DNA of 64,000 nt from CAVSQX01 sp963730225. Lineage in GTDB: Bacteria > Planctomycetota > Phycisphaerae > Tepidisphaerales > Tepidisphaeraceae. This document shows, piece after piece, positions 8,874-16,538 of the stretch (its first letter is position 1; each line of letters starts with the position of its first letter). Location: positions 1,426,001 to 1,490,000 of the forward strand of contig CAVSQX010000001.1 of assembly GCA_963730225.1 (NCBI GenBank), written 5' to 3'. The notes beneath the pieces are model-generated. The model saw nothing but the letters and a program-made list of their open reading frames with translations, ran no database searches and was not told the DNA's origin. A program made the translations under genes and the position numbers.

Positions 8874-10295
8874 TCACTTCCCGACCAGTTCCGCTTCAAT
8901 CTGCTCGAGCGTTCGCCCGCGCGTTTCCGGCAGGTTCTTCCAAATGAACGCAAAGCCAAGCGCGCAAATCGTCGCGTAACACCAGAAAGTGCCGGCGGGT
9001 CCCAGGTGCGAATTCAGCAGTGGGAATGTGTAGGTGAGGATGAAACAGGCCAGCCAAAGCGCGGCGACCGCAACCGCAACCGCCGCCCCGCGGATGCGAT
9101 TGGGGAAAATCTCGGAGATCACCACCCAGGTGATCGGAGCCAGCGACATCGAATAACTGGCGATCGCCCCCAGCACCAGCAGCAACATCGGCAGACCCGT
9201 GACCGAGGCGTGATAACAGAATCCCAGCACGACATAGATAATCGCCAGGCTCGCCGAGCCGACCAGCATCAACATTCTGCGTCCGCGGCGATCGACGAAC
9301 CCCAGGGCAACGAACGTGAAGGCGAGATTCACCGAGCCCGTCCAGGCGATGTGCTGGAGAACCGTCGAGATATCGTAGCCGGCGGCTTTGAAGATCTCCT
9401 CGGCGTAGTTGAAGATGACGTTGATGCCGCACCATTGCTGAAACACCGCCAGCCCAACACCCAGCACCAAGACCCTTCGCAGGCCCGGCCGGAGCAGCTC
9501 GCGGAAGTCGACCTTTTCGATTTCATCGACGAGAGTCGCCTCGATCTCACGCAGCGCGGCGGCGGCGTATTGCGGCCCACCCAGTTTCTGCAAAACAGCT
9601 TGAGCGTCCAACGGCCGACCGATCTTGGCCAGCCAACGCGGGCTTTCCGGAACCAGAAACATTCCCAAAAAAAATAAAAGCGCAGGCGCCGCGGTAACAG
9701 CGAACATCCATCGCCAGCCGCTTTGGCCGAACCAGGAATGCGCGATGAACTGATCGGTTGCCCCCTTGGGAAGATTGCGAACCAGCCACCAGTTGATCAG
9801 CTGCGCCCCCAGCACGCCCAAAACAATGGTCAATTGGTTCAGCGAAACGAGCCGGCCGCGCTGCTGGGCCGGAGATATTTCGGCGATGTAGAGCGGCGAA
9901 AGATTCGAGGCCAGCCCGATCGCGACGCCGCCCAGCATTCGCCAGCCAATAAAAATAGCCAAGCTTGGAGCCAGCGCGTTGCCCAGCGACGTGACGACGA
10001 AGATAAACGCCGCCAGAATCAGCAGCCGCTTTCGACCCAATCGATCACTGAGCGCTCCGGCCACCAGCGCGCCGATGAGACAGCCGATCAACGCGCAGCT
10101 GTTAGCCCATCCCGATAGCGCCGGATTGTTGGCGATGTGAAAAAATCTCTCGAAAAACGGCTTGGCTCCGCCGATAACGACCCAATCCCAGCCAAACAGC
10201 AACCCCCCCAGCGCAGCGACCGCGGAGATCAGCCAGATGTAGCCCAAACGCAGATCGTCCTGATGCATCGATGATTCGACGGGAGCAATGTTCAT
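8874..10295 (-). CDS. MFS sugar porter family transporter
   Basis: A 473-residue, 12-helix transporter of the sugar porter subfamily. Signature motifs are present in order: SDRLGRKR between helices 2 and 3, GWRMLGGVAIG, PESPRWL after helix 6, FVDRRGRRMLMLVG between helices 8 and 9, and PETRGRTLEQIE at the C-terminus. The start at 10295 (MNIAPVES) has a GGAG ribosome site at a good distance; an upstream in-frame extension to 10400 lacks hydrophobicity and a ribosome site. It imports a hexose or pentose by proton symport or facilitated diffusion. It is convergent with the PhyH genes. Confidence 0.9.
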   Translation of the reverse strand: MNIAPVESSMHQDDLRLGYIWLISAVAALGGLLFGWDWVVIGGAKPFFERFFHIANNPALSGWANSCALIGCLIGALVAGALSDRLGRKRLLILAAFIFVVTSLGNALAPSLAIFIGWRMLGGVAIGLASNLSPLYIAEISPAQQRGRLVSLNQLTIVLGVLGAQLINWWLVRNLPKGATDQFIAHSWFGQSGWRWMFAVTAAPALLFFLGMFLVPESPRWLAKIGRPLDAQAVLQKLGGPQYAAAALREIEATLVDEIEKVDFRELLRPGLRRVLVLGVGLAVFQQWCGINVIFNYAEEIFKAAGYDISTVLQHIAWTGSVNLAFTFVALGFVDRRGRRMLMLVGSASLAIIYVVLGFCYHASVTGLPMLLLVLGAIASYSMSLAPITWVVISEIFPNRIRGAAVAVAVAALWLACFILTYTFPLLNSHLGPAGTFWCYATICALGFAFIWKNLPETRGRTLEQIEAELVGK

Positions 10296-10466
10296 GCGTT
10301 CTCCAGGTGGCGACCCCGGCCTCCGCGGCGCCGCCGCCCGGTATAACTGGCCCGCGCCATCTTCCCAAAACAGCAACGCGCAACCGATGCTCTTCGGCAC
10401 AGAAACAGGGAAATTCCAATAAGCTCCGGTTTGCGTCCCCTATCCCGTGGACCGCCCCCGCGTTGC

Positions 10467-10745
10467 TCATGCGACCCTCGCAATCTCCTTGGCTTCATAT
10501 TCCGGGAACATGATGATGGCCGGGTGAACATCAAACGCCCGGGCGATTCGCTCGACGCGCGTCTTGCCGATGTCCACCTTGTCATTTTCCAGCAGACTCA
10601 GATTCGTCGCGCTGATGCCTGACCGCCGGGCGAGTGTCTCCTGCGTCCAGCCTTTTAATTCACGCAGCATGCGAATCACCTGGCCCGTGGTCAGCTTTGC
10701 GTGCGGCCGGGCGGGAACAAAGTTTTTAGAAAATCGTTGTTTCAT
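10467..10745 (-). CDS. XRE-family antitoxin (HigA-like)
   Basis: A 92-residue protein with one Cro/C1-type helix-turn-helix at about residues 20-75: QVIRMLRELKGWTQETLARRSGISATNLSLLENDKVDIGKTRVERIARAF. It follows the RelE/HigB-like toxin gene directly. Its AGGA ribosome site overlaps the expected (frame-corrected) stop of the toxin, so the pair was built as a coupled toxin-first operon, the usual HigBA order. The antitoxin would bind and neutralise the toxin and repress the operon promoter. The gene itself looks intact even though the toxin frame is broken. Confidence 0.8.
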   Translation of the reverse strand: MKQRFSKNFVPARPHAKLTTGQVIRMLRELKGWTQETLARRSGISATNLSLLENDKVDIGKTRVERIARAFDVHPAIIMFPEYEAKEIARVA

Positions 10746-10754
10746 GGTTCGTTC

Positions 10755-11038
10755 CTAATATTTGTGCGGTGTGATCTCCAAAACAAATACGGTGACAATC
10801 ACCGGTCGACGGCATAAATCACTCGATATTGCAAATTTAATCTCGATGAGCGTTCACCGGCCCGACGGCCTTTTAGCTTTTCGTCGTGGAACCCCGGAAA
10901 TTCCCTTAATTTCTCCGGGCCATGCCGAAATACGATGTCTTTCCAGAGTTCGTATTTCCGGACGACTGATTCGGGCAGAATTGCGCAACTCTTTTGGATG
11001 CTCGTGTGTTCCCTGATGGTCCACATTATTATATTCAA
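10755..11038 (-). pseudogene. RelE/HigB-like toxin, frameshifted near the C-terminus
   Basis: As read, the frame encodes 79 residues ending ...SSRLNLQYRVIYAVDR at 10799. One nucleotide back, the sequence continues VIVTVFVLEITPHKY with a stop at 10755, which is the normal C-terminal strand of RelE/ParE-superfamily toxins. A missing G in a CCGG(G) run near 10802 would restore a protein of about 94 residues. The core GPEKLREFPGFHDEKLKG...RAGERSSRLNLQYRVIY is typical of mRNA-interferase toxins. Either the toxin has been inactivated or this is a sequencing indel. The start may be the second Met, four codons in. Confidence 0.75.
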
Positions 11039-11190
11039 TAGGTTATTAGATTAGATAAGTCAAGGATTTTCGCTTTTGGACTGCCGGATCAAGTCGCGCA
11101 CCCTCTGCAACAGAATGATTCCGGAATCTCAACGATGCAACGGTAAACAGTTATGAAAGAGCCGGCTAAATCGCTGATGCCACGGATTTA

Positions 11191-11588
11191 GCTGAACTGC
11201 ACCGAACAATCGCCGCTGTCTTACTTGTGGAGAACTGAACGGGACACGACCCTCTATTTAGAACACGAAACCAGGAACACAGCTAACCGTAATCCTGCTG
11301 GAGCATCGGCGATCGTCGTGTCGATAACTGAAGCCGCGCCCATCCAACCGCCGGCTGTTCACACACGAACGGGCGATACCGGCCGACCGTCCAATAATCA
11401 CGGACTGAGGAGAACTGAACGGGACACGACCCTCTATTTAGAACACGAAACCAGGGAACACAGCTAACCAATAATCCGGCTGCACTGCACCGAACAATCC
11501 CCGCTGTCGTACTGAGCGCCGCGACCATCCAACCGCCGGCTTTTCACCACCAGCTGGCGCCGATACCCGGCCGCGCCGTCCGAATACC
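11191..11588. repeat. Diverged direct-repeat region built around a 60-bp unit
   Basis: A 60-bp sequence beginning GGAGAACTGAACGGGACACG occurs at 11229-11288 and again at 11409-11469, identical except for one extra G. Two flanking sequences are also repeated: a 25-bp element at 11196-11220 and 11484-11508, and a partly conserved element starting CATCCAACCGCCGGCT at 11341 and 11526. The units are interleaved in different order, so this is not a simple tandem array. No convincing gene lies in 11,039-11,588. It may be the remains of a mobile element or duplicated intergenic DNA. Confidence 0.8.
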
Positions 11589-11966
11589 TCACGGGACGTG
11601 TGTCGACTCGCCCACCCACACCGGCGGCCCCGGATTCGGATGCCGTCCCAAGCCGGTCGATTCACGCCTCAGTGACTTCACGAACGCCTTGAACGCCGCC
11701 GCGTCGGGCAGCGGCATTCGGCTGTAGTACCCATGCTTGATCGCATTCTGCCGCGTCGCCAGCTTTCCCTCAAACGTGCGCGGGCCCGTGCTATGTTCCC
11801 ACGGCTTGGTCCTGAAAATCGCCGCCCGCAGCGCGGCCCTTCCAGCTGCGGACAATCGGTAACTCCGTTTGGAGCCGCGCACGCAGTAAGCGGTCTTACT
11901 CTTCGATTCTCGGCGCAGATTCAACGCGTTCAGCACGATCCCCCTTTCGATCCGCACAAGCACCAC
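11589..11966 (-). CDS. Hypothetical protein with TGPRT-EGK-NAIKHG motif
   Basis: About 125 residues with a GTG start that is uncertain. The middle holds AAIFRTKPWEHSTGPRTFEGK followed by NAIKHGYYS, a motif recurring in short proteins of unknown function in planctomycetes and cyanobacteria. The basic, Ser/Thr-rich motif could bind nucleic acid, but this is not established. It overlaps the upstream gene by about 70 bp in another frame, so the real start may be further in. The pair sits next to repeats and a toxin-antitoxin module, an accessory-type setting. Confidence 0.6.
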   Translation of the reverse strand: MVLVRIERGIVLNALNLRRESKSKTAYCVRGSKRSYRLSAAGRAALRAAIFRTKPWEHSTGPRTFEGKLATRQNAIKHGYYSRMPLPDAAAFKAFVKSLRRESTGLGRHPNPGPPVWVGESTHVP

Positions 11967-12408
11967 CCACGGAGCCCGCCGGCGCCGAATCGCCCACCAC
12001 CACTTGTTGCCCCACGATGTTCGCCGTGCGAATAGCGGTGAACATCCTGCGCCGCGGCCGGCGGTACTCGATCAGCGTCTGCATCTGCTTGCGATACAGG
12101 TCCATCGTTCGATCGCACTCCGACGAGTAAAGTGCAAACCACTTCTGATTCTTTTGGATGTTCGCGTTGCGGGAAAGAAACATCGATCGGCTGAAGGTTG
12201 CGATCATCTGCGTGATCAGCATCTTCTCCGCCGAGTCCTGCGGGTCGAGCTGCGCAAACAACTCCCGCGCCACCGGGCCGATCCATGCCGACGATCGAGC
12301 ATCCGCTTGCAGCGCCAATTCGAGCAAAGCCTGCATCGGATCACCGATAATCGTCGCTCCCTCGCCGTGGCCTTCCGATCTTTCGCAGCCGGATGCATTA
12401 GTCGACAT
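11896..12408 (-). CDS. Hypothetical protein, leaderless, partner of TGPRT-motif gene
   Basis: A 170-residue protein of unknown function, rich in helix-forming residues (ALLELALQADARSSAWIGPVARELFAQLDPQDSAEKMLITQMIATFSRSMFL). It has no signal peptide or membrane segment. The start at 12408 is fixed by a strong promoter whose -10 ends seven nt upstream; the ATG at 12444 lies inside that promoter and is rejected. Similar proteins are found beside TGPRT-motif genes in planctomycetes, so the two may work together. No catalytic motif was recognised. Confidence 0.6.
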   Translation of the reverse strand: MSTNASGCERSEGHGEGATIIGDPMQALLELALQADARSSAWIGPVARELFAQLDPQDSAEKMLITQMIATFSRSMFLSRNANIQKNQKWFALYSSECDRTMDLYRKQMQTLIEYRRPRRRMFTAIRTANIVGQQVVVGDSAPAGSVGGACADRKGDRAERVESAPRIEE

Positions 12409-12415
12409 AACCCCA

Positions 12416-12444
12416 AGTATACATGAAAGAGCATGATATGTCAA
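12416..12444 (-). promoter_or_regulatory. Strong consensus promoter producing a leaderless transcript
   Basis: On the minus strand: perfect -35 TTGACA, 17-nt spacer, -10 TATACT, then seven nt to the ATG at 12408. The expected transcription start falls at or within one or two nt of the start codon. The same TTGACATAT...TATACT pattern occurs before the ArsR gene at 16503. Confidence 0.75.
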
Positions 12445-12647
12445 GCGATTGCCTGAATACCCGCACTTTCCATCGGACGTCTCTTAAAACCTTTTTTGGA
12501 AACGACTTATCGCTGGAAAGTCGGCCAATCCTAGTTGGAATCGGGACATGAGACAGCGAATTTCGGTTTCAGTTAAACCGGGTAATTTGCTCCGCGGCCC
12601 GGGTTGATCGTTCGCCGCTGCCCGCTCTGATCTTGAATTCGCTTGGC

Positions 12648-13445
12648 TTACACGACCAAAGTGAGCCTGCCGATCATAATCAGCCCCGCGATCACAGCGA
12701 CGATGCCCGAGAGTCGAACGATTAGTTCGGGCTTTGGCATCAATTTCTCCATCGCGATCACCACCGCAACCAGTGCGATAACCGCTGGGTTCATCATTCC
12801 CAGCGCCAACAGAATCAGCGTCGGCCCAATGCAGCAGGCAACACATGAAATTCCCGAACGAATGCCCACCCGCCACGCCGACGATGCGCCGCTGCGCGAC
12901 AACGAAGCTCCACAGGCTATCGACCCGCGGCATTCGCGCAGGCCGAATTTTGTCCAGGGCATGAATTGCATGCAGCCCGCGGCAAAAACGGTCGCCGCGA
13001 TAACCATCGGCATCGATCGGCTGACGGTTACCCACCGCATGGCGGCCATCGCCAACGCAATGCCCGCGAGATAAATCACTCCACCGACGGCGCTCCAGAC
13101 GAAAAAGTATCCGGCCAGCATCACCGATGTTCCCGCCAGTGCATCTCCGTCATTCTCCGATCGCCGGGCGCGGTGATAGCGGAAAATCGTCGGCAGATAA
13201 GATGGAAGCATCATCACCACCATCATCGCCAGCCACATCAGCATGAACATGACGGTTAATCCCAGCCAGGTCTGGCCCGGCATGGGCATCCACATCATCG
13301 ACATCGTCCACGCACCGGGCATTTCCATCCCTCCGGACATGGTTCGGCAAAAGTAAACCGTCATCGCCAGCCCGGCGGCGAAAACTGCCGTGATTAAAGC
13401 GTAAAAGCCCGGACCCGCCCCAACGGGGGTTTCCTTGGATTGCAC
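12648..13445 (-). CDS. DUF2182 integral membrane protein (predicted metal-binding)
   Basis: About 265 residues with 6-7 membrane helices. It shows DUF2182 features: an N-terminal helix pair rich in Met (MEMPGAWTMSMMWMPMPGQTWLG), then MWLAMMVVMMLPSYLPTIFRYHR, and later FAAGCMQFMPWTKFGLRECRG with paired Cys, and CVACCIGPTLILLALGMMNP. The Met/Cys/His content suggests copper or another soft metal, which is an inference. A GTG at 13445 is taken as start because the in-frame ATG at 13556 would overlap the DUF899 gene by about 80 bp. It is the last gene of the ArsR-led operon. Confidence 0.8.
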   Translation of the reverse strand: MQSKETPVGAGPGFYALITAVFAAGLAMTVYFCRTMSGGMEMPGAWTMSMMWMPMPGQTWLGLTVMFMLMWLAMMVVMMLPSYLPTIFRYHRARRSENDGDALAGTSVMLAGYFFVWSAVGGVIYLAGIALAMAAMRWVTVSRSMPMVIAATVFAAGCMQFMPWTKFGLRECRGSIACGASLSRSGASSAWRVGIRSGISCVACCIGPTLILLALGMMNPAVIALVAVVIAMEKLMPKPELIVRLSGIVAVIAGLIMIGRLTLVV

Positions 13446-13477
13446 AATTTGATCGCAGTTCGAAGTCACGGCTTCGC

Positions 13478-14269
13478 TCAGCGTTTCTCGTACTCGTCGT
13501 GGCGGCGCATCCAGAAGCCGGTTTCGTTGCGCCCGCGTGGTGCGCGGTCGAGCCACTGGTAAACGCCCCAGAGCCCGTCGAGCCCGCGCGCATAGGTTGA
13601 GTACGTGTGGTACACGACGCCATCCTCCAGCGCAAACGCGCTCATGCCCGGGGACTGCCGGGTGAACGTCGCCCAGTCCGTGCCGGTCGTGGCGGCGATC
13701 TGTGGGCCAGGGCCTTCGGTAGCTGGTTTACGGGCCTTGCTCGCGTCGTCCCCGCCCTTACGTGGTGGGAACCCGCTCTTGCGATAATTGTACTCGGCGG
13801 TTCCCGACCGCTGCTGCTGCGGGGTGTACGACACGTTGAAGTCAAAGTTGAAATCGCCATCCCCAGAGGACGCCCATGGAAACATCCACCCCATTCGCCG
13901 CTTGTACGCCGCCAGCTTCGGCAGAGGCGCGCGGGACACCGCCCAAAGCATGACATCGTGACTCGCCAGATGATCGACGATCCCGTTGAATCCGTCAGCA
14001 ATCGCCGAGCAGTGCGGACATCCCGCCGTGTACTCGGGCCCGAACATGAAGTGATAAATGAGCAGCTGCGAGCGCCCCTGGAAGAGGTCTGCCAGCGAGG
14101 CAGTTCCCTGGTCGGTCTCAAATCGATACGCCTTGTCAATCCGAACCCAGGGCAACTCCTGCCGCCGCCGCGCCACTTCGTCGCTTCGACGGGTGAACTC
14201 CTTCTCCTCCTTGAGCAGCTCAATCCGCGCTGCGAGCCACTGGTCCCGATCTACGATTTGGTGTTGCAT
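13478..14269 (-). CDS. DUF899 family thioredoxin-like protein (1)
   Basis: A 263-residue protein of the DUF899 family, which has a thioredoxin-like fold. The conserved N-terminal block QWLAARIELLKEEKEFTRRSDEVARRRQELPWV is followed by the domain core LLIYHFMFGPEY and a CxxC pair, GCPHC (C84, C87). The C-terminus ends WMRRHDEYEKR as in the family. The start is supported by GGGAG upstream. A dithiol oxidoreductase role is proposed for the family but not proven. It is followed by the DUF2182 gene, and a second DUF899 gene lies 75 bp upstream on the same strand. Confidence 0.88.
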   Translation of the reverse strand: MQHQIVDRDQWLAARIELLKEEKEFTRRSDEVARRRQELPWVRIDKAYRFETDQGTASLADLFQGRSQLLIYHFMFGPEYTAGCPHCSAIADGFNGIVDHLASHDVMLWAVSRAPLPKLAAYKRRMGWMFPWASSGDGDFNFDFNVSYTPQQQRSGTAEYNYRKSGFPPRKGGDDASKARKPATEGPGPQIAATTGTDWATFTRQSPGMSAFALEDGVVYHTYSTYARGLDGLWGVYQWLDRAPRGRNETGFWMRRHDEYEKR

Positions 14270-14344
14270 GTTTCGGTCTCCCTGTTGGCGGTAACCGAAG
14301 ATATCCCATTGGCGCCTGATTGAGATTGCAGAAAATGCAATTGC

Positions 14345-15058
14345 TCATCCCTTGGGTCCTTTGGCGTCTTTATCCCCGTATTCATCGTGGCGACGCCACC
14401 AGGCGCCCGCTTTGGTTCGCGGCCCACCGCAGGGGGAGTCTTGCCAGTTTTCTTGGCGGCCCAGTGGCGTCAGGTCGAGGAACGTCCAAATGTTGAGCCC
14501 CTCGACGCCGCGGCCGTTGGTGAAATATGTGCGATAGACATCCGTGTCATCGTGGATGAAAACGCTCAGGCCGTAGTAATTGTCGGTGAGCAGCCCCATG
14601 TCCACATTGAAATCGCTGCCGTCGGAGGAGTACCAGGGATACGTCCATCCCATTCGTTTCTTGAGTTTCTCAATGTTCTTCAAAGGCGCGCGGGAGACCA
14701 GGCAGAAGGAAGTATCGCGGGCATGGAAATGCGCCGGGTGGCCGAACTGGTCGGTCACGATTGAACACCCCACGCATCCCCCATCGGGCCAACCTTTAAC
14801 TGTGGGTGCGAACATGAAGTGATAGAGAATAAGCTGGCGACGGCCTTCGAATAGATCGCGCAGGGTCATTTTGCCGCTCGTTCCGTCGAAGACGTATTTC
14901 TTTTCGATTCGGACCATCGGCAATTGCCGGCGCTCGGCGGCCAAGGCATCGCGCGCATGGGTCGCCGCCTTTTCCTTGACCAGAAGCGCATCGCGCTCCA
15001 TTTGCCATTCGGCCTGGTCGACAATTTTTGGGAATTTGATTGCGTTTTCGTTTTTCAT
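14345..15058 (-). CDS. DUF899 family thioredoxin-like protein (2)
   Basis: A 237-residue paralogue of the preceding entry, with the same N-terminal helix (EWQMERDALLVKEKAATHARDALAAERRQLPMV), LILYHFMFAP and a CxxC pair, GGCVGC (C95, C98). The two copies have diverged clearly outside the motifs, so the duplication is old. It is cytoplasmic, with no signal peptide. Its position after the ArsR, AHSA1 and DinB genes is a recurring bacterial arrangement whose physiological role is unknown; stress or detoxification is often suggested. Confidence 0.88.
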   Translation of the reverse strand: MKNENAIKFPKIVDQAEWQMERDALLVKEKAATHARDALAAERRQLPMVRIEKKYVFDGTSGKMTLRDLFEGRRQLILYHFMFAPTVKGWPDGGCVGCSIVTDQFGHPAHFHARDTSFCLVSRAPLKNIEKLKKRMGWTYPWYSSDGSDFNVDMGLLTDNYYGLSVFIHDDTDVYRTYFTNGRGVEGLNIWTFLDLTPLGRQENWQDSPCGGPRTKAGAWWRRHDEYGDKDAKGPKG

Positions 15059-15112
15059 GAATTGATTCCTTTGGGTGGAACCCCGGCAAAGCCGGGGGCT
15101 AATGGAATGGGT

Positions 15113-15607
15113 TCATCCCTCGTCACCGCTGGGTCCGTAGCTGGACGGCACCTTTGCGCCGACGAGCCGGAGATACACGCCCAGTTGTCCGCGATGATGA
15201 ATCCAGTGGTTCAGCATGATCGCTCGCAGAAACATCACCTTCGGCATGGTCATGACCGGCTTTCCCTCGCGCAGGCCGGACCAGTTGGTCATCGCGTGGG
15301 CATCGTCCAGCGTGGGAAGAATTTCCCTCACCGTCTCGATGCTTTTTTCGTGAGCGGCCAGAATCTCCCGAACCGTTGCGGGCTGCTTGAACAACGCGGC
15401 AAAATCGGGCAACGGCGACTCATCTACCAGCGCCGCCCGCACCACGTTCTCCGGCACGATGGCGATGTGCAGGCCCAGTGCGCCGGCGGTGTGCGATTTC
15501 TCGTGCGGCTTCCACATCAGCTTGTCCTGGGGAATGCGCTCCAGAAATTTGCGGGTGGTCTTGGACTCGTGTTCGTATTCACCAAGCATGGCCTGTGCGA
15601 TCGACAT
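15113..15607 (-). CDS. DinB family protein
   Basis: A 164-residue four-helix-bundle protein of the DinB/YfiT type. Candidate metal ligands are the His in GALGLHIAIV and the pair in LNHWIHHRGQLGVYLRL, the hallmark C-terminal helix of the family. The start at 15607 (MSIAQAML) has AAGGAG at ideal spacing; the open frame extends 32 codons upstream without support. DinB-like proteins are metal-dependent, thiol-linked transferases or hydrolases of mostly unknown substrate. It sits between the AHSA1 and DUF899 genes in one operon. Confidence 0.87.
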   Translation of the reverse strand: MSIAQAMLGEYEHESKTTRKFLERIPQDKLMWKPHEKSHTAGALGLHIAIVPENVVRAALVDESPLPDFAALFKQPATVREILAAHEKSIETVREILPTLDDAHAMTNWSGLREGKPVMTMPKVMFLRAIMLNHWIHHRGQLGVYLRLVGAKVPSSYGPSGDEG

Positions 15608-15665
15608 GCGTGCTCCTTGAAAAAGTTGGCTCAAATCATGCGACGACGTCGTCAGTAAACTATTT

Positions 15666-16103
15666 CTAACCTCGCTTCTTTTCGGCGGCAGCGCGAATTT
15701 CATCCAGCATCTGGCCCCAGCCTTTGCTCACGCTCTGCTGCATTTCCGGTGGGATCAAACCGATGGCCTGGTGGGTGAATTTCAGCAGGGTGCCGCCGGG
15801 CTGTTCGGTGAGGCGGTACTGGATGTGCGAGATGGCCGGGTAGGACATCATCGTCGGGCCGACCAGCTCGAGAAGTTTTGGCGGTTTGATCACCTGAACG
15901 TGCCCCCACAGGTGCCCGGTGTTGTTGCCCAGGTCGCGGAACCAGCGCCCGCCGACCCAGGCTTCGAGCTTCATGTTCATGTCCTTCATCGGGCCGTGCG
16001 GTTCCAGCACGGTTTGGAAGACCACATCCGCCGGGGCGGCAATCAGCACCTCCTTGACGACGTGCAGGGTTTTGATGGGAGATTGAATTTCTTCAGCGAC
16101 CAT
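15666..16103 (-). CDS. SRPBCC / AHSA1 domain protein
   Basis: A 145-residue START-like (SRPBCC) fold protein of the AHSA1 type: VVKEVLIAAPADVVFQTVLEP at the start, GGRWFRDLGNNTGHLWGHVQVIKPPKLLEL in the middle, and the C-terminal helix VSKGWGQMLDEIRAAAEKK. The start at 16103 has AAAGGAG upstream and overlaps the end of the ArsR gene by 11 bp, so the two are translationally coupled. The fold has a hydrophobic ligand cavity; ligand and role are unknown. ArsR-AHSA1 gene pairs are common in bacteria. Confidence 0.88.
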   Translation of the reverse strand: MVAEEIQSPIKTLHVVKEVLIAAPADVVFQTVLEPHGPMKDMNMKLEAWVGGRWFRDLGNNTGHLWGHVQVIKPPKLLELVGPTMMSYPAISHIQYRLTEQPGGTLLKFTHQAIGLIPPEMQQSVSKGWGQMLDEIRAAAEKKRG

Positions 16104-16503
16104 GACGTTGCTCCTTTGAAACGGGTTTGTGGTTGGATGCAGCGCGATCGTGCGCGGCAAGTTGCGGGCTAAGTTTTCGGGCTTTTTGTTCGGCGACTTC
16201 CTTTATGCTCGCCAGATGATCGGTCCAGAAACGCTCGAAATTTTGAATCCAGTCGTGCACGGGTTTGAGCTCCTGCGCGTTCAGCCGATACAATCGGCGT
16301 TGCCCGGCCTTGTGAACGGCGACCACGCCCACCTTTCGCAGCACGCTCAGGTGCTTGGAAACAGCGGGCTGAGGAAGACCGAGATTGATCACGATTTCCG
16401 TGACATCGCGCTGGGCCCCCAAGGCCAGCAGATCCACAATCTCCCGCCGCCGCGGCTCGGCGATGGCGTTGAAAACATCCGAGGTTGTTGCTGCTCGAGC
16501 CAT
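16093..16503 (-). CDS. ArsR-family transcriptional regulator
   Basis: A 136-residue winged-helix repressor: VFNAIAEPRRREIVDLLALG is the family N-terminus, LPQPAVSKHLSVLRKVGVVAV is the recognition helix region and HKAGQRRLYRLN the wing. It contains no cysteine at all, so it does not sense metals through the classical CxC site and probably responds to another ligand, as ArsR proteins paired with AHSA1 often do. It heads the six-gene operon and most likely represses it by binding the palindrome in its own promoter. Confidence 0.9.
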   Translation of the reverse strand: MARAATTSDVFNAIAEPRRREIVDLLALGAQRDVTEIVINLGLPQPAVSKHLSVLRKVGVVAVHKAGQRRLYRLNAQELKPVHDWIQNFERFWTDHLASIKEVAEQKARKLSPQLAAHDRAASNHKPVSKEQRHGR

Positions 16504-16510
16504 GGAGGAA

Positions 16511-16538
16511 AGTATATTCTGATATGGGAATATGTCAA
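16511..16538 (-). promoter_or_regulatory. ArsR operon promoter with palindromic operator
   Basis: On the minus strand: perfect -35 TTGACA (16533-16538), 16-nt spacer, -10 TATACT (16511-16516), then seven nt to the ATG at 16503. The spacer carries a perfect dyad ATATTC-N8-GAATAT at 16514-16533 that touches both core elements. Binding of a dimeric ArsR protein there would block RNA polymerase. The transcript would be leaderless or nearly so. Confidence 0.75.

Noticed and set aside
12409..12444. ATG at 12444 as start of the 170-residue hypothetical gene
   Set aside because: It overlaps the -35/-10 promoter elements and cannot be within the transcript; the ATG at 12408 is used instead.
12484..12647. 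Open frame extensions in the gap upstream of the DUF2182 stop
   Set aside because: No ribosome site or homology; the region appears to be plain intergenic sequence.
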